From positions 1 to 32,682 of the forward strand of contig JAHFLV010000007.1 in the NCBI GenBank assembly GCA_023264565.1: a stretch of 32,682 nt of DNA. The letters are read 5' to 3'. The notes under the pieces are model-generated. The model saw only the letters and a program-made list of their open reading frames with translations. It was not told the origin of the DNA and made no database searches. A program made the translations under genes and the position numbers. The stretch comes from Candidatus Zambryskiibacteriota bacterium (GTDB taxonomy: Bacteria; Patescibacteriota; Minisyncoccia; Phycocordibacterales; DATGWK01). The stretch's first letter is position 1. Each line of letters opens with the position of its first letter. This document shows, in pieces, positions 1 to 7,989 of the stretch.

Positions 1-130
1 TAGAATTTCTCATTGCTACTGACTCCGTTAATATGATGAGGATGGTTTCTTACGGTCCCGAACATCGGAACTTTGGTTTTCAGTCCTTCCGAAAGGTAAC
101 ATATATTTTATATTATGTCAACAAACGGTT

Positions 131-143
131 AAACCTGAGGTTT
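131..143. promoter_or_regulatory. Short perfect dyad upstream of grpE
   Basis: AAACCT-G-AGGTTT is a perfect 6+6 dyad about 80 bp before grpE. The classic HrcA operator (CIRCE) was looked for and not seen. The dyad could be an operator for the chaperone genes, but this is inference from position only. A weak -10-like TATATT lies at 182-187 with no good -35 partner. Confidence 0.25.
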
Positions 144-225
144 CGAAAGAATTTAAACTAAACTTTTTTCGTCGACTGTAGTATATTAGATACCTACTTA
201 GCTTTAATTAGCCTCAAAAACTCCA

Positions 226-846
226 ATGAAAGATGAACAAGATCACAAAAAAGTAGGGGCGGAAGATACTCAGGACGCTGGGCCGGAAATCACCACCGAC
301 ACCGGTGACGATGTGAGCCTTGAGCAAGACAGTGAATTCAGCGAACACACTGCGCGACAAAATAAAGATGTGGTTGCCGATCTCCGAGCTCGACTCAAAA
401 AAAGCGACGAGGAAAAACGAGAATATCTGACCGGCTGGCAAAAACTGAAAGCTGATTATATAAATTCTCGAAAACAGGACGAAGAAGACAATAAACGCCG
501 CATCAAATATGCCGAAGAAGAACTTTTGACTGAGCTCGCTCCGGTTTTAGACAGTTTTGAAATGGCTTTTGCAAATAAAGAAGAGTTGGCAAAGCTTCCT
601 GAAGTTTGGCGAAAAGGAGTCGAACAAATTCACAATCAATTCTTTGCGATTCTCACGAATCATAAAGTAAAAATTATTGATCCACTTGGCGAGCCATTTG
701 ATCCTCGCGAGTCCGAAGCAGTTGGAATTGTGGAGGTAACCGATCCAAAGCAAGACGACGTAGTCATTTCTGTTCTTCAAAAAGGATATAAGGTGCACGA
801 TAAAATCATCCGACCGGCGAAAGTACGAGTTGGAAAACTCGCATAA
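226..846 (+). CDS. grpE: GrpE, nucleotide exchange factor for DnaK
   Basis: GrpE releases ADP from DnaK so the chaperone can let go of its client and rebind ATP; it acts in the cytoplasm as a dimer. The 206-residue protein has a long acidic, disordered N-terminus (about 1-45), a charged coiled-coil region (about 50-110, LRARLKKSDEEKREYLTGWQ), then the C-terminal beta domain ending VLQKGYKVHDKIIRPAKVRV, which is the family hallmark. Length is normal for GrpE. The ATG at 226 gives the full acidic leader; no clear Shine-Dalgarno precedes it. It is first in a grpE-dnaK-dnaJ series on one strand, so the chaperone and both cochaperones are encoded together. The minus-strand ORF at 547-1038 is a shadow. 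Confidence 0.96.
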   Translation: MKDEQDHKKVGAEDTQDAGPEITTDTGDDVSLEQDSEFSEHTARQNKDVVADLRARLKKSDEEKREYLTGWQKLKADYINSRKQDEEDNKRRIKYAEEELLTELAPVLDSFEMAFANKEELAKLPEVWRKGVEQIHNQFFAILTNHKVKIIDPLGEPFDPRESEAVGIVEVTDPKQDDVVISVLQKGYKVHDKIIRPAKVRVGKLA

Positions 847-908
847 AACAGGAAATCGGCCGCGATTGGTAAGTATTTTGCCCGATTTTCCGGCCATTTT
901 GACAGGAC

Positions 909-937
909 TTGAAATTTGGGTCGGGGCCGAATATACT
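909..937 (+). promoter_or_regulatory. Promoter of dnaK
   Basis: TTGAAA (909-914), a 17-bp spacer, then TATACT (932-937): a good sigma-70-type promoter in the 155-bp grpE-dnaK gap. It implies dnaK-dnaJ can be transcribed apart from grpE. Just upstream, imperfect GC-rich pairing (GGCCG at 858 with CGGCC at 892) could form a hairpin ending grpE transcripts, but a clean T-run is lacking. Confidence 0.65.
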
Positions 938-1001
938 TTGCTCACTACAGATACGAAAGGAAGCGTGATTTTTTTAGTAAAAACATTAAATTCATAAAAC
1001 C

Positions 1002-2924
1002 ATGGCAAAAATAATTGGAATTGATTTGGGAACAACAAATTCTGCAGTCGCCGTCATGGATATCGGCGGCCCAAAAATTTTAGAAAACGCGGAGGGTGCA
1101 CGAACCACTCCATCTATTGTCGCGATCTCAAAAACCGGCGAACGACTCGTTGGTCTTTTGGCAAAACGCCAGTCTGTGACCAACCCTAAGGGCACAATCG
1201 TCGGCATCAAGCGCTTTATTGGCCACACATTTGAGGATCCTGCAGTTCAGAAAGACAAAGCCAACGTTCCATATGACATCATCAAAGGCACCGACGGTGG
1301 CGTTCAGGTCACCATGTCAGGCAAAAATTATCGACCAGAAGAAGTTTCTGCGATGATTTTGGCAAAAATTAAAGCTGATGCGGAAGCAAAACTCGGCGAG
1401 AAAGTGACCGAAGCAATCATCACCGTTCCAGCATACTTCAACGACGCTCAGCGAAAAGCGACAAAAGACGCGGGTCAGATCGCAGGTTTGGATGTAAAAC
1501 GAATCATTAATGAACCAACAGCTGCTGCGCTCGCATATGGATTCAATAAAAAGAAAGAAGAGAAGATCGCAGTCTTCGATTTCGGTGGCGGTACATTCGA
1601 TATCTCTATTTTGGAAGTCGGCGATGAGGTTGTTGAAGTAAAATCAACCGACGGTGACAGTCATTTGGGTGGACGCGACATCGACCAGAAAATCATCAAT
1701 TGGATTGCGGACGAATTCAAGAAAGAAAACGGTATCGATCTCCGAACCGATGCGTTTGCCTTGCAGCGCCTCGATGAAGCAGCGGAAAAGGCAAAAATCG
1801 AGCTCTCAACCGCGATGGAAACTGAAATCAATATTCCATTCGTAACCTCAGACGCCTCTGGTCCAAAGCATTTGATTTTGAAAATGAGTCGAGCAAAGCT
1901 CGAAGATCTCACCAAAGAGTTCATCGACCGCGCTCTGATGATCACCAAGAGAGCCATGGAGGCATCGCCATTCAAAGTTGGCGAGCTCAATGAAGTTATT
2001 CTTGTTGGAGGCCAAACTCGCATGCCTAAGATCGTTGAGGAGGTTAAGAAATTCTTTGGAAAGGAACCGAACAAGTCTATTAACCCAGATGAAGTCGTGG
2101 CACTCGGTGCTGCGATCCAGGGTGGAATTATTTCCGGCGACGTTAAAGACATTCTCTTGCTCGATGTTATTCCGCTTTCTCTCGGTATTGAAACCATGGG
2201 AGGTGTTTCTACAAAACTCATTGAAAAGAACACAACGGTTCCGGCTTCTAAATCTCAAGTTTTCTCAACCGCAGCCGACAACCAAACATCTGTCGAAATT
2301 CACGTTCTTCAAGGTGAACGACCAATGGCGAGCGACAATAAAAGTCTTGGCCGATTTATTTTGGACGGCATTCCACCAGCACGACGCGGTATGCCGCAAG
2401 TTGAAGTTACTTTTGACATCGATGCGAACGGAATTTTGAGCGTCAAAGCAAAAGACAAAGCTTCAAACCGCGAACAATCTATCCGAATCGAAGCAAGCTC
2501 CGGTCTTTCAAAAGACGACATTGCAAAGATGCAGAAGGACGCCGAAGTTCATGCCGCAGAAGATGCTAAGAAGAAAGAAGTAATTGAAGCCAAAAATTTG
2601 GCTGAGCAGCTCATTTACACTTCTGAAAAAGCCCTCGAAGATGCTGGAGCAAAAGTTCCAGACGACGTAAAGAAACCAATTACTGAAAAGATCGAAACTC
2701 TTAAGAAAGAAAAAGCGGGCGACAATCTCGACTCAATAAAAAAAGCTACAACCGAGCTTTCAAACGAAATTCAGAAAATCGGACAGTATATGCAAGGACA
2801 AGCTGGCGGACAAAATCCTGGCTCAAATCCAGATCAGTCTGCAGGTGGCAACTCTGATAGCAACGGCCCAGATGGCGACAATGTTCGCGATGCTGAATAC
2901 AAAGAAAATCCTCCGAAGCAATAG
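1002..2924 (+). CDS. dnaK: DnaK (Hsp70) chaperone
   Basis: Cytoplasmic ATP-dependent chaperone that binds exposed hydrophobic segments of unfolded proteins, working with DnaJ and GrpE. The 640-residue protein starts with the phosphate-1 motif [10 protein letters not shown] (5-14). It carries [11 protein letters not shown] and FDFGGGTFD (phosphate-2) in the ATPase domain, the VGGQTRMPK segment, the interdomain linker [16 protein letters not shown], the substrate-binding beta sandwich, an alpha lid and a Gly/Asn/Ser-rich disordered tail. Length is typical. The ATG at 1002 is the only sensible start, since the DLGTTNS motif follows at once. Promoter at 909-937; dnaJ follows 33 nt downstream. ORFs at 1654, 1661, 1848, 1978 and 2309 are shadows. 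Confidence 0.98.
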   Translation: MAKIIGIDLGTTNSAVAVMDIGGPKILENAEGARTTPSIVAISKTGERLVGLLAKRQSVTNPKGTIVGIKRFIGHTFEDPAVQKDKANVPYDIIKGTDGGVQVTMSGKNYRPEEVSAMILAKIKADAEAKLGEKVTEAIITVPAYFNDAQRKATKDAGQIAGLDVKRIINEPTAAALAYGFNKKKEEKIAVFDFGGGTFDISILEVGDEVVEVKSTDGDSHLGGRDIDQKIINWIADEFKKENGIDLRTDAFALQRLDEAAEKAKIELSTAMETEINIPFVTSDASGPKHLILKMSRAKLEDLTKEFIDRALMITKRAMEASPFKVGELNEVILVGGQTRMPKIVEEVKKFFGKEPNKSINPDEVVALGAAIQGGIISGDVKDILLLDVIPLSLGIETMGGVSTKLIEKNTTVPASKSQVFSTAADNQTSVEIHVLQGERPMASDNKSLGRFILDGIPPARRGMPQVEVTFDIDANGILSVKAKDKASNREQSIRIEASSGLSKDDIAKMQKDAEVHAAEDAKKKEVIEAKNLAEQLIYTSEKALEDAGAKVPDDVKKPITEKIETLKKEKAGDNLDSIKKATTELSNEIQKIGQYMQGQAGGQNPGSNPDQSAGGNSDSNGPDGDNVRDAEYKENPPKQ

Positions 2925-2935
2925 CAAGTAATCGC

Positions 2936-2951
2936 TGCGCGTTCGCGCGCA
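2936..2951 (+). other. Intercistronic UUCG hairpin between dnaK and dnaJ
   Basis: TGCGCG-TTCG-CGCGCA is a perfect 6-bp stem with a UUCG tetraloop inside the 33-nt gap between dnaK and dnaJ. No T-run follows, so it is not an intrinsic terminator. It may protect the dnaK 3' end or tune dnaJ translation; that role is inference. Confidence 0.6.
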
Positions 2952-2957
2952 AACTAA

Positions 2958-4043
2958 ATGGCAAAAAATTATTACGAAACTCTAGGAATCGACAAATCGG
3001 CCACAAAGGACGAGGTCAAAAAAGCCTTCAGAACGCTCGCACACAAATATCATCCCGACAAAAAGGGAGGCGATGAAGCGAAGTTCAAAGAAGTAAACGA
3101 GGCTTACACAATCCTCATGGACGATAAAAAACGCGCCGAGTACGATGCGTACGGCCGTGTCTTTAGCGATGGTCAGGGTCCTGGCCCAGGTGCCGGCGGT
3201 GGCGGATTCGACGGCTTTGATTTTTCTCAGTTCACCCAGGGCGGTCAGGGCTTTGGTGGCGACATGAATTTCGGAGACATCTTCTCTGAATTTTTTGGCG
3301 GTGGAAGAGGGGAGAAAGTAAAACGCGGCCGAGATATTTCAATCGACGTCGAACTCTCTTTCGAAGAATCAATTTTCGGCATTAACAAAAAAATTCTCCT
3401 CAACAAAACATCACAGTGCCAAACATGTAGCGGTTCAGGTGGCGCTCCTGGTACAGAATTTTTGACCTGCAAAACCTGCAATGGCAAAGGAAAGATTCGC
3501 GAGATGCGCAACACGATTCTCGGTTCATTTGCTTCAGAAAGAACCTGCGGCACCTGTAATGGTCATGGCAAGGTTCCAAAAGAAAAATGTAAAACCTGTG
3601 CGGGTGCAGGTGTTGTTCGTCGAGAAAATGAAATCAGTGTCAAAATCCCAGCAGGAATTGAAGATGGCGAAATGATCCGACTCACAGGCGCAGGAGAAGC
3701 TATCACTGGCGGCTCACCGGGCGACTTGTACATTAAAGTTCATGTCAAAAGACATGCGACCTTCCGCAAAGACGGCCGAAACCTCGTCACCGACCTCAAG
3801 GTAAAACTTTCTGACGCACTCCTCGGCGCCGAACACAATCTCCAAACCCTCGATGGCAATGTAACCCTTAAAATTCCTGCGCACGTAACTTTTGGAGAAG
3901 TTCTTCGCATCAAAGGCAAGGGTGTCCCAGATGACCGCAATAAACGCGGCGACATTATGGTTCGAATCATCATTGAGCTTCCGAAGAGTCTTTCAAGGGA
4001 TGCACGGAAGAAGATTGAGGAGTTGAAGAGGGAGGGGATTTAA
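2958..4043 (+). CDS. dnaJ: DnaJ (Hsp40) cochaperone
   Basis: DnaJ delivers clients to DnaK and stimulates its ATPase. The 361-residue protein has a complete type I layout: J domain with HPD at 32-34, a Gly/Phe-rich linker (about 72-118, GGGGFDGFDF), a cysteine-rich zinc domain with four CxxCxGxG repeats from residue 154 on (CQTCSGSG, CKTCNGKG, CGTCNGHG, CKTCAGAG), and two C-terminal client-binding beta domains (GSPGDLYIKVHVKRH; IKGKGVPD). All four zinc repeats are intact. The start at 2958 places the J domain at residue 4. It is followed after 4 nt by an intrinsic terminator, so it ends the chaperone unit. Confidence 0.98.
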   Translation: MAKNYYETLGIDKSATKDEVKKAFRTLAHKYHPDKKGGDEAKFKEVNEAYTILMDDKKRAEYDAYGRVFSDGQGPGPGAGGGGFDGFDFSQFTQGGQGFGGDMNFGDIFSEFFGGGRGEKVKRGRDISIDVELSFEESIFGINKKILLNKTSQCQTCSGSGGAPGTEFLTCKTCNGKGKIREMRNTILGSFASERTCGTCNGHGKVPKEKCKTCAGAGVVRRENEISVKIPAGIEDGEMIRLTGAGEAITGGSPGDLYIKVHVKRHATFRKDGRNLVTDLKVKLSDALLGAEHNLQTLDGNVTLKIPAHVTFGEVLRIKGKGVPDDRNKRGDIMVRIIIELPKSLSRDARKKIEELKREGI

Positions 4044-4047
4044 ATAG

Positions 4048-4075
4048 AAAAACCCGCGGTTCACGCGGGTTTTTG
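4048..4075. terminator. Bidirectional terminator between dnaJ and the minus-strand gene
   Basis: AACCCGCG (4051-4058), a 5-nt loop, CGCGGGTT (4064-4071), flanked by an A-run on the left and a T-run on the right. It works on paper in both directions, ending dnaJ on the plus strand and the 4098-4598 gene on the minus strand. Confidence 0.9.
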
Positions 4076-4097
4076 CTTGTAGAAACGTGGAGGTTGC

Positions 4098-4598
4098 TTA
4101 AGCCGACTCTTTCTGCTCCTTCCAGGATGGGCGGTATGGGAACATATCCATACAGCTCCATCTTTTGTAGTGTGCCGCGTGTGCAGTGCACAGATACACA
4201 TTACACACTGAGCCCCAGATATTTATCCACACGATCTCGGCTTGTTCGTGAGAACATTCATCAACCATGCACCTTTTTCGAGGTGAAAGCCGCGCCTTCA
4301 GAACTGCCACGGTACGCCACATGGTGCCAAAGTGCTTGTTTGCGTAGTACTCTGGGTCCCAGTCTGGTTCACGACGAAGTTCTCTTGCCGGGCACATATA
4401 GTATTCCCAGTTTGAATTCCTTTCTCTTTCGTCATGCGCAGAATAGAACATCAGACTGTCTCTTCGATCAAACCGCACGAGGATTTGGGGTGGTCTCCAG
4501 AAACGAAGTTGCACCTCTACGACGAGCCCTTGCTTGTTGTGGAAAATCGAACCGCGATCGATGTCCCTCACGATGTCACCTGGCATCAATATGGCCAT
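4098..4598 (-). CDS. Unknown protein with a C-terminal Cys/His cluster
   Basis: I do not recognise this 166-residue protein. The N-terminal half (GDIVRDIDRG...GLVVEVQ, then QILVRFDRRDSL) looks like a small beta-barrel, KOW/SH3-like fold. The C-terminal half has Cys110, Cys115, Cys132, Cys137, His140 and His143 (CMVDEC ... CNVYLCTAHAAH), a likely zinc site, and the protein is rich in Trp, Tyr and Arg. It is probably real: GGAG lies 7 nt before the ATG, a consensus TTGACA/TACTTT promoter lies upstream, and a shared terminator sits after its stop. The antisense ORF 4073-4600 lacks such signals. It may bind nucleic acid or protein; no function is claimed. It is monocistronic, convergent with dnaJ and divergent from trpS. 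Confidence 0.75.
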   Translation of the reverse strand: MAILMPGDIVRDIDRGSIFHNKQGLVVEVQLRFWRPPQILVRFDRRDSLMFYSAHDERERNSNWEYYMCPARELRREPDWDPEYYANKHFGTMWRTVAVLKARLSPRKRCMVDECSHEQAEIVWINIWGSVCNVYLCTAHAAHYKRWSCMDMFPYRPSWKEQKESA

Positions 4599-4642
4599 AG
4601 CTGTACTCCAGAGAATGAGATTTTTAGAACGATTCTGCCCTA

Positions 4643-4671
4643 AAAGTACTCTTCGATATGAGATATGTCAA
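4643..4671 (-). promoter_or_regulatory. Promoter of the 4098-4598 gene
   Basis: On the minus strand TTGACA (4671-4666), a 17-bp spacer, then TACTTT (4648-4643). The consensus -35 and ideal spacing make this a confident promoter. Its -35 overlaps the weak -35 region of the opposing trpS promoter. Confidence 0.75.
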
Positions 4672-4692
4672 AATCATTTTTCCTGCTACAAT
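4665..4692 (+). promoter_or_regulatory. Promoter of trpS, decides the start codon
   Basis: TGC-TACAAT (extended -10, TACAAT at 4687-4692) with a weak -35-like ATGTCA at 4665-4670 (16-bp spacer). Transcription should begin near 4699-4700, right at the ATG at 4700. The ORF-track start at 4658 would lie upstream of the transcript, so the 4700 start is preferred and the mRNA is probably leaderless. Confidence 0.6.
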
Positions 4693-4699
4693 TTCCAAC

Positions 4700-5695
4700 A
4701 TGTCAGAAATAAAAAGAATGGTCTCAGGCATCAAACCAACCGGCGCACTTCATGTCGGTAATTATTTTGGTGCAATGAAGCAATTCATTGAACAGGCAGG
4801 AAATTACGAAACCTACATTTTCATTGCCGATCTTCACGCCATCATCAGCGTTCAAAATGGAGCAGAACTCCGCGCAAACGTTTTGAATGTTGCGATCGAC
4901 TATCTTGCAGCTGGACTCGATCCTAAAAAGGCGACGATTTTTGTGCAGTCACAGGTGCCAGCCCACACCGAGCTTGCTTGGATTTTTAACTGCATCACCA
5001 CCATGCCATATTTGATGCGCGCGCATGCTTTTAAAGATGCCGAAGCAAAAAACAAAGAAATCAACGTTGGAGTTTTTGATTATCCACTTCTTATGGCTGC
5101 AGATATTTTGCTTTACGGCGCCCATGTTGTGCCGGTCGGTCAGGATCAAAAGCAGCATTTGGAAATTGCCAAAGACACTGCGCAGAAGTTCAACCGAATC
5201 TTTTCTCCAGGCATACCAGTTTTTGAAGAACCAGAGCCGCTAATTTTGCCAGATGTCGGTGTTGTACCCGGCACAGATGGTCAGAAAATGAGCAAAAGTT
5301 ATAACAATACTATCGGCCTTTTTGCGACCGACGAAGAAATTCGCACTGCGGTTATGAAAATACCAACTGACTCAAAAGGTGTCGCTGATCCAAAAGATCC
5401 TGAAACCTGCAAAGTTTTTGCGATCCATAAACTGTTCGCCACAAAAGAAGAACTCGAGAGTCTGCGAAACCGTTACATGGTTACCAATGGCGCGCAGGGA
5501 ATTGGCTATAAAGAGTCAAAAGATCTTTTGGTAGGTTATGCATCTCGATTTATTACTCCGATGCGCGAACGCCGTGCAAAAATTGCCGCAAACCCAAAGA
5601 AGGTCATGAAGATGCTTGAAAAGGGAAATAAAAAGGCCCAGAAAGTGACTGAAAAAATGATGGAGCGAGTACGCGAGGCGGTTGGGCTTCGATAA
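4700..5695 (+). CDS. trpS: Tryptophanyl-tRNA synthetase
   Basis: Class I aminoacyl-tRNA synthetase that charges tRNA-Trp with tryptophan. With the start at 4700 the protein has 331 residues, usual for bacterial TrpRS. It shows SGIKPTGALHVGNYFGA, with the HIGH-type motif HVGN at 18-21, then IADLHAI, the MAADILLYGAHVVPVGQDQKQH active-site region, and KMSKS at 196-200. Residues KIIFPATISN of the longer ORF-track version show no family similarity and precede the predicted transcription start. It opens a long plus-strand run with scpA 31 nt downstream. Confidence 0.97.
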   Translation: MSEIKRMVSGIKPTGALHVGNYFGAMKQFIEQAGNYETYIFIADLHAIISVQNGAELRANVLNVAIDYLAAGLDPKKATIFVQSQVPAHTELAWIFNCITTMPYLMRAHAFKDAEAKNKEINVGVFDYPLLMAADILLYGAHVVPVGQDQKQHLEIAKDTAQKFNRIFSPGIPVFEEPEPLILPDVGVVPGTDGQKMSKSYNNTIGLFATDEEIRTAVMKIPTDSKGVADPKDPETCKVFAIHKLFATKEELESLRNRYMVTNGAQGIGYKESKDLLVGYASRFITPMRERRAKIAANPKKVMKMLEKGNKKAQKVTEKMMERVREAVGLR

Positions 5696-5726
5696 TGAGT
5701 TGGTTTGAATAATACATTTTCACTGA

Positions 5727-6452
5727 ATGGCATTTCACATAAAAACTGAACATTTTCATGGGCCGTTCGATCTTCTCCTTGATCTTATTGAGCGTCGCAA
5801 ACTTCATATAAACGAAATTTCATTAGCCAAAGTCACTGATGACTTTATCAGCTACATAGAATCTCAAGAAAATTTTCCGATGGGTGAGTCGGCGAATTTT
5901 ATTTTAGTTGCGTCAACTTTGCTTCTCATAAAATCTCGATCGCTTTTACCAAATCTTGAACTGACCCAAGAAGAACAGGGTGATATCAAGTCTCTTGAAC
6001 TTCGCCTGGCGATTTATAAAAGAATCCGCGAAGCTAGCAAGACAATCGAGGACCGATATGGAAATGTGCAGCTTTTTGCTCCGGAAAAGCGCGATTTCAC
6101 GGAAATTGTCTTTTCTCCTGGTGCACTTTCCCAAACAAGCATTACCGAAGCCATAAAACGCATTCTCTTGGCCATTCCAAAGGTTCAGGCTTTGCCGAAG
6201 GTTGTAGTCCAGAAAGTCATCAGTTTGGAGGAAATGATTGACCGACTCACAAAACGCGTTGAGCATAGCCTTAAAATGAGTTTTAGGGAGTTTACGGGCC
6301 GCGAGAAAAGCGAGAAAATTAATGTTATAGTTGGGTTTCTAGCCATGCTAGAGCTCGTAAAACGGGGCATTATAAAGGCCGAACAAAAGGGCTCTTTTGA
6401 CGAAATCGAGATCGAAACCCAGGCGGCAGTCGGGGTGCCAACGTACACATAA
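5727..6452 (+). CDS. scpA: ScpA, segregation and condensation protein A (kleisin)
   Basis: ScpA is the kleisin that bridges the SMC heads and binds ScpB in the bacterial condensin complex, compacting and segregating the chromosome. The 241-residue protein starts with the diagnostic FHGPFDLLLDLIERRKLHINEISLAKVTDDFISYI. It continues with ANFILVASTLLLIKSRSLLP and ends with a winged-helix region (VIVGFLAMLELVKRGIIKAEQ). Length is normal. TACATT lies 8 nt before the ATG, so transcription may start almost at the start codon. scpB follows 27 nt downstream, the standard pairing. Confidence 0.96.
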   Translation: MAFHIKTEHFHGPFDLLLDLIERRKLHINEISLAKVTDDFISYIESQENFPMGESANFILVASTLLLIKSRSLLPNLELTQEEQGDIKSLELRLAIYKRIREASKTIEDRYGNVQLFAPEKRDFTEIVFSPGALSQTSITEAIKRILLAIPKVQALPKVVVQKVISLEEMIDRLTKRVEHSLKMSFREFTGREKSEKINVIVGFLAMLELVKRGIIKAEQKGSFDEIEIETQAAVGVPTYT

Positions 6453-6479
6453 ATCGTACATATAATCCGCGCCATATTT

Positions 6480-7025
6480 ATGCCACTTTCTCTTGAATCA
6501 AAAATCGAAGCTTTGCTTTTTTGGAAAGCTGAGCCTATGAGTATCAAGGAAATTTCAAAATTTCTTGAAGTTGAAGTCGGCGATGTGGAAAGCTCCATCG
6601 AAACTCTTAAAGCAGCATTAGCTGGGCGAGGTCTCGGAATCGTTCAAAATGGCGGCGAAATAATGCTCTACACAGCTCCAGAAGCAAGCGAGCTCATCAA
6701 AAAGCTGACCAAAGAAGAGCTTGCAAGGGAAGTCAGCAAAGCAGGTATCGAAGTTTTGTCACTCATCATCTACCGCGGACCGATTTCAAAAAAAGATATC
6801 GATTATATCCGCGGCGTGAACTCGAGTTACATCATTCGAAATTTGCTTGTCCGAGGTTTGATCGAACGAGTTGAAAATGGTGACAGTCGAAGTTTCGTGT
6901 ATCAACCAACCTTTGAATTTTTGGCTCATCTCGGAGTTTCAAAAAAAGAAGAATTGCCTGATTTTGAAACTGTTCAAAAAGATATCGCTGCGTTTATGGC
7001 AAACGACATAGAAAAAAATGGATAA
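6480..7025 (+). CDS. scpB: ScpB, segregation and condensation protein B
   Basis: ScpB dimers bind ScpA and complete the SMC-ScpAB condensin. The 181-residue protein has the tandem winged-helix pattern: SLESKIEALLFWKAEPMSIKEISKFLEV at the start, EVLSLIIYRGPISKKDIDYIRGVNSSYIIRNLLVRGLIE in the second half, and a YQPTFEFLAHLGV ending, all typical. A TATAAT at 6461-6466 lies 13 nt upstream of the ATG but has no strong -35. Its 3' end overlaps the next gene by 8 nt, suggesting translational coupling. Confidence 0.96.
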   Translation: MPLSLESKIEALLFWKAEPMSIKEISKFLEVEVGDVESSIETLKAALAGRGLGIVQNGGEIMLYTAPEASELIKKLTKEELAREVSKAGIEVLSLIIYRGPISKKDIDYIRGVNSSYIIRNLLVRGLIERVENGDSRSFVYQPTFEFLAHLGVSKKEELPDFETVQKDIAAFMANDIEKNG

Positions 7026-7977
7026 CGACATTATCAAACAAAAAAACGAAAAAGTGTTGGTCGCTGTTGTGGCGGTCGGTTTGGTATTGATCGTAATGGT
7101 AGCTTTGTATATCTATTCAAAAAATCAGCACGTCAAAATCGACCATATCAATAATTCAATCGTACAAAACACCGGAACTGTCACTGATCCTTTTGCAAAC
7201 ATGAATTTGTTTGCACACTCAGCCGTGGTCTGGGATGTAAAAAATCAAAAGTTTTTATATAAGAAAAATGAACAGGATGTTGTTCCGCTTGCGTCTTTGA
7301 CCAAACTCATGACTGCGCTCGCAGCTGTAGAAATTTTGCCAAATGGCTCAAATATTAAAATCACTAACGAATATCTTCAAGAAGAAGCGCCAAAAGAATT
7401 GCTTGCAAATGAAAATTGGGATCTCCGAAAACTCATTTCTTTAACCTTACTTTCTTCTTCAAACGCTGGGGCGCGAGCAATCGCCACTGTTGCCGGAGCC
7501 TTTTTGCCACAAAAACAAACCGAGGATACTCGCCAAGTATTCATCGACTACCTAAACAAGCGAGCAGGGGAACTCAAACTCGATTCTATGCGTTTTTACA
7601 ACGACAGCGGTCTTGATCTCGACACCGAAGAAAGCGGGGCATACGGCAGTGCTCAGGACGTTGCAAAACTCATGGATTACATCATCAAAACTCAGCCGAA
7701 TTTGCTTGAATCAACTAAATTTTCAAATCTAACATTGACCTCAAACAACAACTCGGTCCACCAGGTTAAAAACACCAACATCATCATCGACAGCATCCCT
7801 GGTGTTGCGGCTTCAAAAACCGGCTATACGGATTTAGCGCAAGGAAACCTGATGGTGGAATTTTCACCAGGCCTGGAAGGTCCGTACGTCGCAGTTGTAT
7901 TGGGATCAACATTTGAAGGTCGTTTTACCGACATAGACAAATTGATCAACGCAACAATTCAAAATATTTCAAAATAA
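7018..7977 (+). CDS. D-alanyl-D-alanine carboxypeptidase, S11 family, membrane-anchored
   Basis: Serine peptidase that trims the terminal D-Ala from peptidoglycan pentapeptides outside the membrane. The 319-residue protein has an N-terminal transmembrane anchor (about 13-33, VLVAVVAVGLVLIVMVALYI). The full S11 triad of motifs follows: SxxK at 93-96 (SLTK), SxN at 147-149 (SSN) and KTG at 267-269 (SKTGYTD). The DacA-type C-terminal beta domain appears to be absent, giving a compact enzyme anchored at the N-terminus. It overlaps scpB by 8 nt and precedes mraY by 12 nt, placing it in the wall-synthesis run. Confidence 0.93.
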   Translation: MDNDIIKQKNEKVLVAVVAVGLVLIVMVALYIYSKNQHVKIDHINNSIVQNTGTVTDPFANMNLFAHSAVVWDVKNQKFLYKKNEQDVVPLASLTKLMTALAAVEILPNGSNIKITNEYLQEEAPKELLANENWDLRKLISLTLLSSSNAGARAIATVAGAFLPQKQTEDTRQVFIDYLNKRAGELKLDSMRFYNDSGLDLDTEESGAYGSAQDVAKLMDYIIKTQPNLLESTKFSNLTLTSNNNSVHQVKNTNIIIDSIPGVAASKTGYTDLAQGNLMVEFSPGLEGPYVAVVLGSTFEGRFTDIDKLINATIQNISK

Positions 7978-7989
7978 TTATTTAAATAT

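Noticed and set aside
1-65. Minus-strand open frame running off the left edge (ATG at 65, about 21 codons)
   Set aside because: No Shine-Dalgarno, only a weak promoter (TTGACA at 122-117 with a poor -10) and no recognisable residues; too short to support.
131-1001. CIRCE heat-shock operator before grpE or dnaK
   Set aside because: TTAGCACTC-N9-GAGTGCTAA or a close variant is not present.
4073-4600. 175-codon plus-strand ORF antisense to the 4098-4598 gene
   Set aside because: No promoter or Shine-Dalgarno, begins inside the dnaJ terminator, and the minus-strand frame has all expression signals.
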